The translations under genes were made by a program, and so were the position numbers. Positions 26,570 to 35,048 of a DNA stretch of 64,000 nucleotides are shown here, in pieces; positions within the stretch are counted from its first letter, which is position 1, and each line of letters begins with the position of its first letter. The notes below the pieces were generated by a model. It was not told the origin of the DNA. It did no database searches and saw only the letters and a program-made list of their open reading frames with translations. The stretch is from Bradyrhizobium sp. 1. GTDB lineage: Bacteria > Pseudomonadota > Alphaproteobacteria > Rhizobiales > Xanthobacteraceae. The stretch is taken from NCBI RefSeq assembly GCF_023073315.1, contig NZ_JADPJH010000010.1, forward strand, positions 232,097 to 296,096, in the 5' to 3' direction.

Positions 26570-27352
26570 ATGGCCAAGCGCTCATTCCTGATCCCCGGCG
26601 TCGACAAGCGGTTGCTGATCAAGGATTCCATCAAGACGATGCCTGACGTCACCCGCCGCCGCTTCATCGCCGGCGGCGCCAGCCTGGGTGCGCTGACGCT
26701 GCTCACCGGCTGCGATGTGGTGGATTCGTCGTCGGCCGACGCGCTGCTCGCGAAGGTCTCGAAATTCAACGACGCGGTGCAGGCCTTCATCTTCAATCCC
26801 GACGCGCTCGCACCGACCTTCCCGGAGAGCGCGATTACAAAACCGTTTCCGTTCAACGCCTATTACGATCTCGACGACGCGCCCGAGGTCGACGGCAAAG
26901 ACTGGAAGCTTGAAGTGCGCGGTCTCGTCGACAACAAGAAGTCCTGGACGCTGGACGAGCTCTACAAGCTGCCGCAGGTCTCGCAGATCACGCGCCACAT
27001 CTGCGTCGAGGGCTGGAGTGCGATCGGCAGTTGGACCGGCACGCCCTTGCGCGATTTCCTCAAGCTGATCGGCGCCGACACGCGTGCAAAGTACGTCTGG
27101 TTCCAGTGCGCCGACAAGGACGGCTACAACTCGCCGCTCGACATGCGCAGCGCGCTGCATCCGCAGACCCAGATGACGTTCAAATACGCCAACGAGATCC
27201 TGCCCCGTGCCTACGGCTTCCCGATGAAGATCCGGGTGCCCACGAAACTCGGCTTCAAGAACCCGAAATACGTGGTCTCGATGGAAGTCACCAATGACTA
27301 CAAGGGCGGCTATTGGGAAGACCAGGGGTACAATTCGTTCAGCGGGAGTTGA
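26570..27352 (+). CDS. Sulfite-oxidase-fold molybdopterin oxidoreductase, Tat-exported
   Basis: A 260-residue protein. Twin arginines at 29-31 (TRRRFIAGG) and the hydrophobic stretch ending LLTGC48 form a Tat signal with a lipobox. The catalytic domain is of the Oxidored_molyb (sulfite oxidase / MsrP-YedY) type; the molybdenum-ligating cysteine is C145 in HICVEGWSAIGSW. The end (KYVVSMEVTNDYKGGYWEDQGY) is characteristic of the family. With the cytochrome b encoded upstream it forms a membrane-linked redox pair. AGGAGA lies just before the ATG at 26570. Substrate (sulfite, methionine sulfoxide or other) is not decided by the sequence. Confidence 0.9.
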   Translation: MAKRSFLIPGVDKRLLIKDSIKTMPDVTRRRFIAGGASLGALTLLTGCDVVDSSSADALLAKVSKFNDAVQAFIFNPDALAPTFPESAITKPFPFNAYYDLDDAPEVDGKDWKLEVRGLVDNKKSWTLDELYKLPQVSQITRHICVEGWSAIGSWTGTPLRDFLKLIGADTRAKYVWFQCADKDGYNSPLDMRSALHPQTQMTFKYANEILPRAYGFPMKIRVPTKLGFKNPKYVVSMEVTNDYKGGYWEDQGYNSFSGS

Positions 27353-27475
27353 GAGCTTCGTCGCCTGCGCGCCGTGACGAACCCACCCATCGGACGGCGC
27401 GAGCACGAAAAGACGGTGGGCACAGCGCTTTGCGCCTTTGCCCACGCTGCGGGAGCTTGCTAAGACGCATCCCTC

Positions 27476-28291
27476 ATGCGTTTTTCCCTGACAACCTGGA
27501 ACATCAATTCGGTGCGGCTGCGCATCGATCTGGTCGCGAAATTCCTCAAGGGCGCACGGCCGGACGTGCTGTGCCTCCAGGAGACCAAGTGCATCGACGA
27601 CGCCTTTCCGCTGAAGCGCTTCAAGCGGCTCGGCTACGAGCACGTCGCGCTGAACGGGCAGAAGGGCTATCACGGCGTCGCCATCGTTTCGAAGATTCCG
27701 TTCGAGTCGACGGACATCCGTACCTTCTGCGACAAGGTGGATTCGCGGCATATCTCGGTCTCGTTCGGCGAGAAGGCCAGCATCGCAAAGCCGCTGGTGG
27801 TGCATAATTTCTACGTGCCCGCCGGCGGCGACATTCCCGATCCCGCGCTGAACGAGAAATTCGACCACAAGCTTCGCTTCCTCGACGAGATGAAGGCGTG
27901 CGAGCCGCTGCATCCGCGCGGTGAGGATCGTCACATCCTGGTCGGCGATCTCAACGTCGCCCCGCACGAGAACGACGTCTGGTCGCACAAGCAGCTTCTG
28001 AAAGTCGTCTCGCATACGCCTGTCGAAACCGAGAAGCTGAATGCGGCCCTCGCAGCGGGCGAATGGGTAGACGTCGCACGCGATCGCATCCCGATGTCGG
28101 AAAAGGTCTATACTTGGTGGAGCTATCGCTCCGCCGACTGGACCGTCGGCGACCGCGGCCGCAGGCTCGACCACATCTGGGTCTCGCGCGCGCTGAAGGA
28201 TGCGGTCAGCGATTTCAAGATTCTTCGCGACGCGCGAAGCTGGGAGCGGCCGTCGGACCATGTGCCCGTCACGGTGACGCTGGAGGTTTGA
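27476..28291 (+). CDS. xth: Exodeoxyribonuclease III
   Basis: The 271-residue product is an AP endonuclease / 3'-5' exonuclease of the ExoIII family used in base excision repair. Catalytic residues are visible in order: N in TWNINSVR, E in CLQETKC, the D-x-N pair in VGDLNVAP and the terminal histidine in PSDHVPV. It lies after the molybdoenzyme gene with a 123-base gap and faces the convergent cyclic-nucleotide-binding gene across a palindrome. Confidence 0.95.
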   Translation: MRFSLTTWNINSVRLRIDLVAKFLKGARPDVLCLQETKCIDDAFPLKRFKRLGYEHVALNGQKGYHGVAIVSKIPFESTDIRTFCDKVDSRHISVSFGEKASIAKPLVVHNFYVPAGGDIPDPALNEKFDHKLRFLDEMKACEPLHPRGEDRHILVGDLNVAPHENDVWSHKQLLKVVSHTPVETEKLNAALAAGEWVDVARDRIPMSEKVYTWWSYRSADWTVGDRGRRLDHIWVSRALKDAVSDFKILRDARSWERPSDHVPVTVTLEV

Positions 28292-28296
28292 TCTCT

Positions 28297-28339
28297 CCCG
28301 TCATTCCGGGGCGCGCGTTGTGCGCGCCGGAATGACGGG
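28297..28339. repeat. Short palindrome between convergent genes (REP or terminator)
   Basis: The arms CCCGTCATTCCGG / CCGGAATGACGGG enclose GGCGCGCGTTGTGCGCG. It belongs to a short REP family common in Bradyrhizobium and lies between xth and the convergent cyclic-nucleotide-binding gene. No T-run follows the stem, so terminator function is only possible. Confidence 0.65.
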
Positions 28340-28348
28340 CGGAAAGAC

Positions 28349-28792
28349 CTACGACGTCAGCTTCGCGCCCGCCATCAAGATATCGCTCGCAATCTGACTC
28401 GATCGCACCGCGAATTCATCGCGCAGACGTACGGCCGCCGCAGGGTCGCTTTCGAGCACGCGCTGGAACAGGCTGCGTGCGACGCGGATGACGGAGGCAT
28501 GCTCCAGCGCGATCGCGCTCGACGGCCGCTTCATCGGCACCACCAGCGCGAGCTCGCCGATCAGCGCGCCGGGGCCTGCGATCATCTCGGCGCCGGCGCC
28601 GTCATCGACGCGGAAGGCGCCGCGCTGGACCACGTAGCCGGCATCGGCATCATCGCCGAGATTGAACAGGGTGTCGCCGCGGACGAAGTTACGCTGCTCG
28701 GAGCCGATCGCCAGCATGCGCAACGAGGCGTCTCCCAACAGGCGCAGTGTCGGGACACGCTCGAGAAGCGCTACGTCGTCGTCGATTGACAT
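28349..28792 (-). CDS. Cyclic-nucleotide-binding domain protein
   Basis: A 147-residue protein that is almost entirely a cNMP-binding domain, with phosphate-binding cassette PGALIGELALVVPMKRPSSAIA including the conserved Glu and Arg. There is no helix-turn-helix or kinase domain, so it is not a Crp-type regulator itself. It follows the CenR-like regulator by 58 bases on the same strand. In Brucella, as I recall, the CenR homologue OtpR is likewise encoded with a small cAMP-binding protein (CrbP), which supports a shared function in envelope or cell-cycle control. Confidence 0.85.
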   Translation of the reverse strand: MSIDDDVALLERVPTLRLLGDASLRMLAIGSEQRNFVRGDTLFNLGDDADAGYVVQRGAFRVDDGAGAEMIAGPGALIGELALVVPMKRPSSAIALEHASVIRVARSLFQRVLESDPAAAVRLRDEFAVRSSQIASDILMAGAKLTS

Positions 28793-28850
28793 TCAGATCC
28801 GAGGTTCAAGGGCACGCGATCTAAAACGATTCGCATGCCCCGGAAGCGTA

Positions 28851-29537
28851 TCACGGCACCAGCTTGTAGCCACCGGCTTCCGTGACCAGGATTTCCGGGT
28901 TGGCGGCATCCTTCTCGATCTTCTGGCGGAGCCGGTAGATGTGGGTTTCCAGCGTGTGGGTGGTGACACCGGAATTGTAGCCCCAGACCTCCTGGAGCAG
29001 GGTCTCGCGCGAGACCGGCATCTGGCCGGCCCGGTAGAGGAAGCGGAGGATGGCGGTTTCCTTCTCGGTGAGGCGAACCTTGCGCGCATTGGCCGCGGTC
29101 AGCATCTTCGAGCCCGGACGGAAGGAATAGGGGCCGACCGAGAACACCGCGTCCTCGCTGGCTTCGTGCTGGCGAAGCTGGGCGCGGATGCGAGCCAGCA
29201 GCACGGCGAAGCGGAACGGCTTTGCGACATAGTCGTTGGCGCCGGATTCCAGGCCCAAAATCGTGTCGGAATCGGTGTCGTGGCCGGTCAGCATGATGAT
29301 CGGGGCCTTGAACCCGCCCTTGCGCAAGGACCGGACAACTTCACGGCCGTCGGTGTCGGGCAGGCCGACATCCATCAGGACGAGATCGGGAGAATTGGCC
29401 TTTGCGGCGCTCGCGCCCTTGGCGCCGGTATCGACGGCGGAGGCTTCGAATTCTTCGTGCAGCGATAATTGCTCCACCAACGTGTCGCGCAGATCGGTAT
29501 CGTCATCCACGATCAGGATCTTGCGGGCATTGGCCAT
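28851..29537 (-). CDS. OmpR-family response regulator, CenR/OtpR-like
   Basis: The 228-residue product has a receiver domain (acidic pocket DDD at 11-13, phospho-acceptor D56 in LVLMDVGLP, switch residues T and K in MLTGHD and VAKPFR) and a C-terminal winged-helix DNA-binding domain (LTEKETAILRFL, ETHIYRLRQKIE). The sequence looks like the conserved alphaproteobacterial regulator called CenR in Caulobacter and OtpR in Brucella, which controls cell envelope integrity. No kinase gene is adjacent. The downstream cNMP-binding gene and the divergent L,D-transpeptidase gene fit an envelope role. The CenR assignment rests on similarity from memory and on gene order. Confidence 0.88.
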   Translation of the reverse strand: MANARKILIVDDDTDLRDTLVEQLSLHEEFEASAVDTGAKGASAAKANSPDLVLMDVGLPDTDGREVVRSLRKGGFKAPIIMLTGHDTDSDTILGLESGANDYVAKPFRFAVLLARIRAQLRQHEASEDAVFSVGPYSFRPGSKMLTAANARKVRLTEKETAILRFLYRAGQMPVSRETLLQEVWGYNSGVTTHTLETHIYRLRQKIEKDAANPEILVTEAGGYKLVP

Positions 29538-29775
29538 GGGGTATCATCCTTTTGGAGTCCGGCTCGGCGCGCATGCATGCCGCGCCCAGCCGCGAGGGGA
29601 AGTTTAGGGGAGTCGCCGTTATTATTGTTGTTCGTGTTGAAGTAGTGGGCTGTTACCGATTCACAAGCCAGAACCACTCTAACTCAGAATAGCAGGGCGC
29701 CTTGATGAATGTCCTGTAATGAATTCGACATCGCACGTTCACATGAAAAACAAAGCTGTGTCAGTTAGTTATACC

Positions 29776-30312
29776 ATGAAACGAGGCTCCGGACCATTAT
29801 CCGCGATCCGCGTTAAGGCTGCCGCCGGGAATCCACGCCGGGGTTGGCTGACCGCGGGAGCGCTGACGATCCCGGTGGCGCTGGGGCGTGGCGGCATTTT
29901 GGCGAACAAGCGCGAGGGCGATGGCGGCACGCCCAGGGGCAGTTTTCGCCCCAGGCAATTGTGGTGGCGGGGCGACCGGCATAGCCGCCCGCAGACTTTT
30001 CTACCGGCGAAGGCCATCGGCGACACCGACGCCTGGTGCGAGGACCCCAGCGACCGCCATTATAATCAGGCTATCCGGCTCGACCGGGAGCAGGGCGGCG
30101 ACCGGCTCAAGCGGGCCGACCAACTCTATGACTTCATCATCGAAATCGACCACAACACCCGGCCACGCATTGCCGGCCGCGGCAGCGCCGTATTCCTGCA
30201 TCTGGCGCGCGACAATTTCGGGCCGACCGCGGGTTGCGTCTCCATGACCAAGGCGGCGATGCTCCAACTGCTGCGGCGGCTGGGACCCAAAACAAAAATC
30301 ATCATCGGGTGA
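29776..30312 (+). CDS. L,D-transpeptidase (YkuD) family protein
   Basis: A 178-residue YkuD-domain protein. The catalytic pair is H142 (VFLHLARDNF) and C154 (PTAGCVSM). There is no clear signal peptide in this reading. The family forms 3-3 peptidoglycan cross-links or attaches proteins to peptidoglycan; this short DUF-type branch is less studied. In-frame ATGs also occur at 29719 and 29743, none with a good ribosome binding site. 29776 is chosen because similarity to family members begins near GPLSAIRVKAA. It is divergent from the CenR-like gene. Confidence 0.8.
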   Translation: MKRGSGPLSAIRVKAAAGNPRRGWLTAGALTIPVALGRGGILANKREGDGGTPRGSFRPRQLWWRGDRHSRPQTFLPAKAIGDTDAWCEDPSDRHYNQAIRLDREQGGDRLKRADQLYDFIIEIDHNTRPRIAGRGSAVFLHLARDNFGPTAGCVSMTKAAMLQLLRRLGPKTKIIIG

Positions 30313-30318
30313 GGACAC

Positions 30319-31104
30319 ATGCTGGACAAGGATCAGATTGCCGCCGCATCGCGCGTGCTCGTCCAGCATTGGCGCGACGGCACCAAGATTGACGCGCTGG
30401 AAAGAAATCTGCGGCCGCAGAGCCGCGCTGATGGTTATGCGATCCAGGCCGTCCTTGAGAACCAATCGCCCGGAAAGCTGTTCGGCTGGAAGATCGCGGC
30501 GACGAGCGAGGCCGGACAGAAGCACATCAATGTCGCGGGCCCGCTGGCCGGTCGCATCATGAGCGATAGCGTGATCGCCGACGGCGGCACCGCGTCGATG
30601 AAGGGCAACGAGATGCGTGTCGGCGAGCCTGAGTTCGCCTTCCGCATGGGCCGCGATCTGCCGCCGCGCGCGGCACCGCACACTGTCGACGAGGTGCTGG
30701 CCGCCGTCGACACCTTGCATCCTGCGATCGAGATTCCGGATTCGCGCTTTGCCGACTTCGCCAGCGCCGGCGAGGCGCAACTCATTGCCGACCAGGCCTG
30801 CGCGCATCTGTTCGTGCTGGGTGCGCCGACAATTGCGAACTGGCGCGCGATGGATCTCGTCGAGGAGCAGCCGCGGATCACGCTACGCGGCCAGCACTAT
30901 CTCGGCCATGGCAAGAACGTGCTTGGCGATCCCCGAATTGCCTTGGCCTGGCTTGCCAACGAGCTGCGCGGGCTCGGCATCACCTTGCGGGCAGGGGAGG
31001 TGGTGACGACAGGCACATGCCATCCGCCGCTGACGATCCAGGCCGGCGATCATTTTGCGGTGGACTTTGGGGTGTTGGGGAAGGTGTCGGTGGCGTTCGC
31101 GTAA
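30319..31104 (+). CDS. 2-keto-4-pentenoate hydratase family protein
   Basis: The 261-residue product belongs to the MhpD/fumarylacetoacetase-like fold family: hydratases or decarboxylases acting on 2-oxo-4-enoates in aromatic catabolism. Recognisable segments are GWKIAATSEAGQKHINV, the metal-ligand region GEPEFAFRMGRDL, IEIPDSRF, and the end TGTCHPPLTIQAGDHFAVDFG. It starts 6 bases after the L,D-transpeptidase stop with GTGAGGAC before the ATG. No other meta-cleavage genes are nearby, so the substrate is uncertain. Confidence 0.87.
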   Translation: MLDKDQIAAASRVLVQHWRDGTKIDALERNLRPQSRADGYAIQAVLENQSPGKLFGWKIAATSEAGQKHINVAGPLAGRIMSDSVIADGGTASMKGNEMRVGEPEFAFRMGRDLPPRAAPHTVDEVLAAVDTLHPAIEIPDSRFADFASAGEAQLIADQACAHLFVLGAPTIANWRAMDLVEEQPRITLRGQHYLGHGKNVLGDPRIALAWLANELRGLGITLRAGEVVTTGTCHPPLTIQAGDHFAVDFGVLGKVSVAFA

Positions 31105-31115
31105 GTCGCCTCATC

Positions 31116-31202
31116 CGTCATTGCGGGAAGCCCTTGCGACGAAGCAATCCAGACTGTCTCCGCGGAACGATTCTGACTTGCTTCGCCGCGCTCGCAACGA
31201 CG
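31116..31202. repeat. Palindromic intergenic repeat, family A copy 6
   Basis: CGTCATTGCGGGAAGCCCTTGCGACGAAGCAATCC at the left and GCTTCGCCGCGCTCGCAACGACG at the right. The arms have diverged more than in the other copies. It lies between the convergent hydratase and YggS genes. Confidence 0.85.
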
Positions 31203-31244
31203 AACTCGATAGTGGTTGCCGGGCACGCCCCTCGCTAACGGCGA

Positions 31245-31934
31245 TCATCGGTGCCCGAAGATCGCGCTCCCCACACGGACATGGGTGGCACCCAACATGA
31301 TGGCTGTGGCGAAATCCGCGCTCATGCCCATCGAGAGCTTCTTCAACCCGTTACGCTCCGCGATCTTGGCGGTCAGCGCGAAATGGGCCGCCGGCGGCTC
31401 GTCGACCGGCGGGATGCACATCAACCCGGAAATCGTCAGCCCATAGGTATCGCGGCAGCTCGCGAGGAAGGCATCGGCCTGATCGGGAGCGACGCCGGCC
31501 TTCTGCGCTTCTTCGCCGATGTTGATTTGGACGAACAGTTCCGGGTGCTTTTTCTGGGATTCGATTTCTTTGGCTAACGCCTGGCAAATGCTCGGACGGT
31601 CAACCGAATGGATGGCGTCGAACAGCGCCACCGCCTCTTTCGCCTTGTTGGATTGCAGCGGCCCGATCAGATGCAGCGCGATACCGGAGTAAACAGACGT
31701 TAACGCTGGCCATTTGCCTTTGGCCTCCTGCACCCGATTCTCGCCAAATACACGCTGTCCGGCGGCGACGACCGGGGTAATTGCATCCGCGTCGAATGTT
31801 TTCGACACCGCGATCAGCGTGACGGAGGCGCGATCGCGACGCGCTTCCTTGCAGGCACGTGCAATCTCGGCCTCGACCGCGGCGAGCGCGTTTGGTGAAT
31901 GGCCGGTTATCGGCGCGGTGTTTTCTTCTGTCAT
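31245..31934 (-). CDS. YggS-family pyridoxal-phosphate-binding homeostasis protein
   Basis: A 229-residue alanine-racemase-fold protein that binds PLP but has no catalytic C-terminal domain; K45 in LIAVSKTFDA is the PLP lysine. Other family signatures are FGENRVQEAKGKW, LHLIGPLQSNK and LSMGMSADFATAI. The family maintains free PLP levels in the cytosol. The ATG at 31934 is normal. It is transcribed divergently from the diguanylate cyclase gene. Confidence 0.95.
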   Translation of the reverse strand: MTEENTAPITGHSPNALAAVEAEIARACKEARRDRASVTLIAVSKTFDADAITPVVAAGQRVFGENRVQEAKGKWPALTSVYSGIALHLIGPLQSNKAKEAVALFDAIHSVDRPSICQALAKEIESQKKHPELFVQINIGEEAQKAGVAPDQADAFLASCRDTYGLTISGLMCIPPVDEPPAAHFALTAKIAERNGLKKLSMGMSADFATAIMLGATHVRVGSAIFGHR

Positions 31935-32043
31935 GACGTCGGATCGGATTGGATTGTTGCGGAGCTAGTTCTAATTTTACCGAGTTCAAGAAAGAGTTTT
32001 TGAACCCTTCGCTTTACCTTAGCCCGCGGGGTGGGCAGCGAAT

Positions 32044-33741
32044 ATGGCAAAACTCAGTTTCAACCGCAAACGAGCGAAACTCAAGCAGGTTCTCGGAATC
32101 CGGGCGCGGCTTGCGTTGCTCGCGGTGATTCTGGTGACGCCCTTGATGTTCGAGCGCATCCGTTCACTCGAGGATACGCGCGCGAAGCAAATCGCGCAGG
32201 CCGCGGCCGAATTCACCACCGTCGCAAGGCACAGCGCCGATGCCCAGCGCGAGGTGATCTCGTCGGTCGAGACCATCCTGAAATCGGAAGCCTTCATCCG
32301 CGCCTCCGCCGGCGGCATCAGCAAGAGCTGCGACGTGCTGCGCGCCAGCCTGCCGTCGAACCTGCCCTGGATCCGCACGCTGTTGATCGCCGGCCAGGAT
32401 GGCCGCATCCAGTGCGCCACCAACAACATGTATGTCGGCCTCGATCTCAGCGACCGGCCGTACTTCCAGCAGGCGCAGGAAACCGGCCGTTTCGTGCTGA
32501 GCGACTTCATCCTGTCGCGGCCGGTGCCGTCGCCGACCGTCATGGCGGTCTATCCGGTGTCCGCGTTCAGCGGCGTCGCGGACGCCGTCGTGCTCGCCAC
32601 CGTGAACCTCGACTGGATGTCGAAGGTCATGAACAATCTCGGCGGCCGCGCCGGCATCACCGCCGTGCTGGTCGACAGCGCCGGCACCGTGCTCGCCGCA
32701 CCGGCCGACCAGCACAGCGCGATCGGGCGTCCGCTCGACAACATGCCCCTGATGTCGGCGATCGCCGACAAGGCGCTGCGGTCGGACCAGGACGAAGGCT
32801 CGCTGTCTTTCCTCGCCGCCGACGGCTCCCGCCGCGCGGTCAGCTATATCCGCATCGCCGGCACCAATGCCCGCCTGATCGCCAGCATCGACGAGGACAA
32901 GGTGTCCGCGGCGGTGAGCCGCGACATCCGCACCGCCTATCTCCAGCTCGCCTTCGTCGTCGTGTTCGTCTTGCTCGGCGCGCTCATCGCGGCCGAGAAG
33001 CTCGTGATCAAGCCGATCGAGATGCTGGCCGACATGGCCAAACGTCTCGGCGAGGGCGATCTGTCGGCGCGCGCGGCGCGCAATCGCCTGCCGGCCGAGT
33101 TCGTGCCGCTGGCACGCGCCTTCAATGCGATGGCCGCACAGCTGAGCCAGCGCGAGCGCGAGCTGATCGCGAGCAATGACCGCCTGACCGTGATGGCCTC
33201 GATCGACATGCTGTCGGGCCTCGCCAACCGCCGCGGCTTCCAGAGCCGGCTCGACTTCGAATGGATGCGCGCGCAGCAATATAGCAGCGACCTCGCTCTG
33301 CTGATGATCGACGTCGACCATTTCAAGCTGTTCAACGACACCTACGGCCATCTCGAAGGCGATTCCTGTCTGACCAGGCTCGGCGAATCGCTCTCCGGCA
33401 TCGCCGCCGACACGATGGGCTTTGCGGCGCGCTATGGCGGCGAGGAATTCTGCCTGCTGCTGCCGAACACCGATGTGCACCGCGCCGTCGAGATCGGCGA
33501 GCTGGTGCGCGCGGCCGTGCTGAGGCTTTGTCTGCCGCACATCACCTCCGCCCACATGATCGTCACGGTTTCCATCGGCGTCGCCGCGACGAAGCCGAAT
33601 GAGAGCCTGCGCCCCGGCGACCTGATCGAAGCCGCCGACGCCGCGCTCTACGCCGCAAAGCACCGCGGCCGCAACAACGTCGTCGAGCACGGCATCATGG
33701 TGATCGACAACGGCGCCGCCGCAATCGCGATGGCGGGCTGA
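32044..33741 (+). CDS. Cache-HAMP-GGDEF diguanylate cyclase
   Basis: The 565-residue product has a membrane helix (about 20-36), a periplasmic Cache/PDC sensor (about 45-290, with DLSDRPYFQQA typical of dCache), a second helix (about 299-318), a HAMP linker (KPIEMLADMAKRLGEGDLSAR) and a GGDEF domain. The active-site motif is GGEEF at 465-469, preceded by IDVDHFKLFNDTYGH. There is no RxxD inhibitory site before GGEEF. It should make c-di-GMP in response to a small extracellular ligand. It converges on a second, frameshifted GGDEF gene 75 bases away. Confidence 0.93.
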   Translation: MAKLSFNRKRAKLKQVLGIRARLALLAVILVTPLMFERIRSLEDTRAKQIAQAAAEFTTVARHSADAQREVISSVETILKSEAFIRASAGGISKSCDVLRASLPSNLPWIRTLLIAGQDGRIQCATNNMYVGLDLSDRPYFQQAQETGRFVLSDFILSRPVPSPTVMAVYPVSAFSGVADAVVLATVNLDWMSKVMNNLGGRAGITAVLVDSAGTVLAAPADQHSAIGRPLDNMPLMSAIADKALRSDQDEGSLSFLAADGSRRAVSYIRIAGTNARLIASIDEDKVSAAVSRDIRTAYLQLAFVVVFVLLGALIAAEKLVIKPIEMLADMAKRLGEGDLSARAARNRLPAEFVPLARAFNAMAAQLSQRERELIASNDRLTVMASIDMLSGLANRRGFQSRLDFEWMRAQQYSSDLALLMIDVDHFKLFNDTYGHLEGDSCLTRLGESLSGIAADTMGFAARYGGEEFCLLLPNTDVHRAVEIGELVRAAVLRLCLPHITSAHMIVTVSIGVAATKPNESLRPGDLIEAADAALYAAKHRGRNNVVEHGIMVIDNGAAAIAMAG

Positions 33742-33816
33742 TCTTCAACCAAGAACGGTGCTGTCTTCACCTCTCCCCGTAAGAAAGGGGGCGACGGAGC
33801 GCACCGTCGTCGGCAG

Positions 33817-34856
33817 CTAGCCCGCAGCCCCAGCGCGATCAAGCTCAACTTCCGTCATCACAAGATTGCGGCCGCCGCCCTTGGCGAGATAGAGCGCGCG
33901 GTCGCAGCGCTCGATGAGATCGGCGATCGCTTCACCGGAACGATACTGCGCCACGCCGATCGACACGCTGATATTGGGCAGGATTTCGCCGGTCGAGCGG
34001 CGCGTGATCGTGCATTCGGCAATCGCGTGCCTGATGCGCTCGGCGAGCTCGGCGCAAGTGGCAAGATCAGCGCCCGGCATCACGGCGATCAGCTCCTCGC
34101 CGCCATAGCGGGCCGGCAGATCCTGTTCGCGAACCTTTTCGCGCAGCACCTTCGCCATCAGGCGCAGCACCTGGTCGCCGACACCATGGCCGAAATCGTC
34201 GTTGAAGGTCTTGAAGTGATCGATGTCGAGCAAGAGCACGCTGAGCGGCTCGCCCCAGTCCGCAGTCAGCTGCGCCTTGCGCAGGAATTCATCGAGCGCC
34301 CGCCGGTTCGCCAGCCCCGTCAGCGTGTCGGTCCGCGCGCGCTCCTCGGATTTGGAAAGCGAATCCCTGATGACGTCGAGCTCGCGGGCTTTTCAGCAAA
34401 GCCCGCCTCCAGATGCGTCGCCCGCGTGGCGGCGCGGGCGAGCTCGTCCATGAGCTGGGCGACCAGCGCCTTCGGGTCGACACCGGCCTTGCCCTGGTCA
34501 GCGACCTCGCTGATCGCCTGCATTTGCGAATGGTTGTCCGCGATCGCGGTCGCCAGAAACTCCTTTGCGGCGCCCATCAGGGCATGCAGCCGCTCCGACG
34601 TCCCGACGGTAGCTGCCTGGGGCGCGACATAGGTCTCGAACAGATCCTGATTGGTCCTGATATCGAAGGGACGGTTGTGGTCGATCAGGAGATCGATGGC
34701 GTTGCGCAAATCGTCATGGCTGCCTGCGAAATATTGGAACCAGACGGCAAAATTGGTCGGCGTCGGCGGAATCCGCTGTTCGGCCATGCTCCGCACTGCC
34801 CGTCCTGCAATGGACGCGGCATAGTCGTAATCGAGATCGTCGAAACCTGAATCCAT
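33817..34856 (-). pseudogene. GGDEF diguanylate cyclase split by a frameshift
   Basis: The N-terminal half (ATG at 34856, MDSGFDDLDYDYAASIAGR) is open until about 34390. The GGDEF half (RELDVIRDSLSKSEERARTDTLTGLANRR..) continues in another frame to the stop at 33817. The join is at a run of four A on the minus strand (34390-34393, TTTT on plus); one more A restores a protein of about 346 residues. The catalytic motif is GGEEL, with an RxxD inhibitory site (REQD) five residues before it. The N-terminal region is soluble and helical. This is a genuine frameshift or a homopolymer sequencing error; otherwise every feature is that of an intact gene. Confidence 0.85.
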
Positions 34857-35048
34857 CGCCTGGCGGGTGCTGTTGCCAGCCAACCTCGCACCGACCCCTT
34901 AACCCGATCCCAATAGGCCGCTCCGTACTTTTGCGGACCAGCATTGCCGGGGCGCCGCAACCTGCGGCAACCCATTGACCCCCCGAGGACTTCTATGGCC
35001 TAGTCCGCCGTCTTTAGACGGCCGAATCCACGAAAACCCAACGATTCC

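Noticed and set aside
34884..35048. Possible leader peptide or attenuator before leuS
   Set aside because: I looked for a leucine-rich leader frame and T-box-like structure in the short gap and saw neither.
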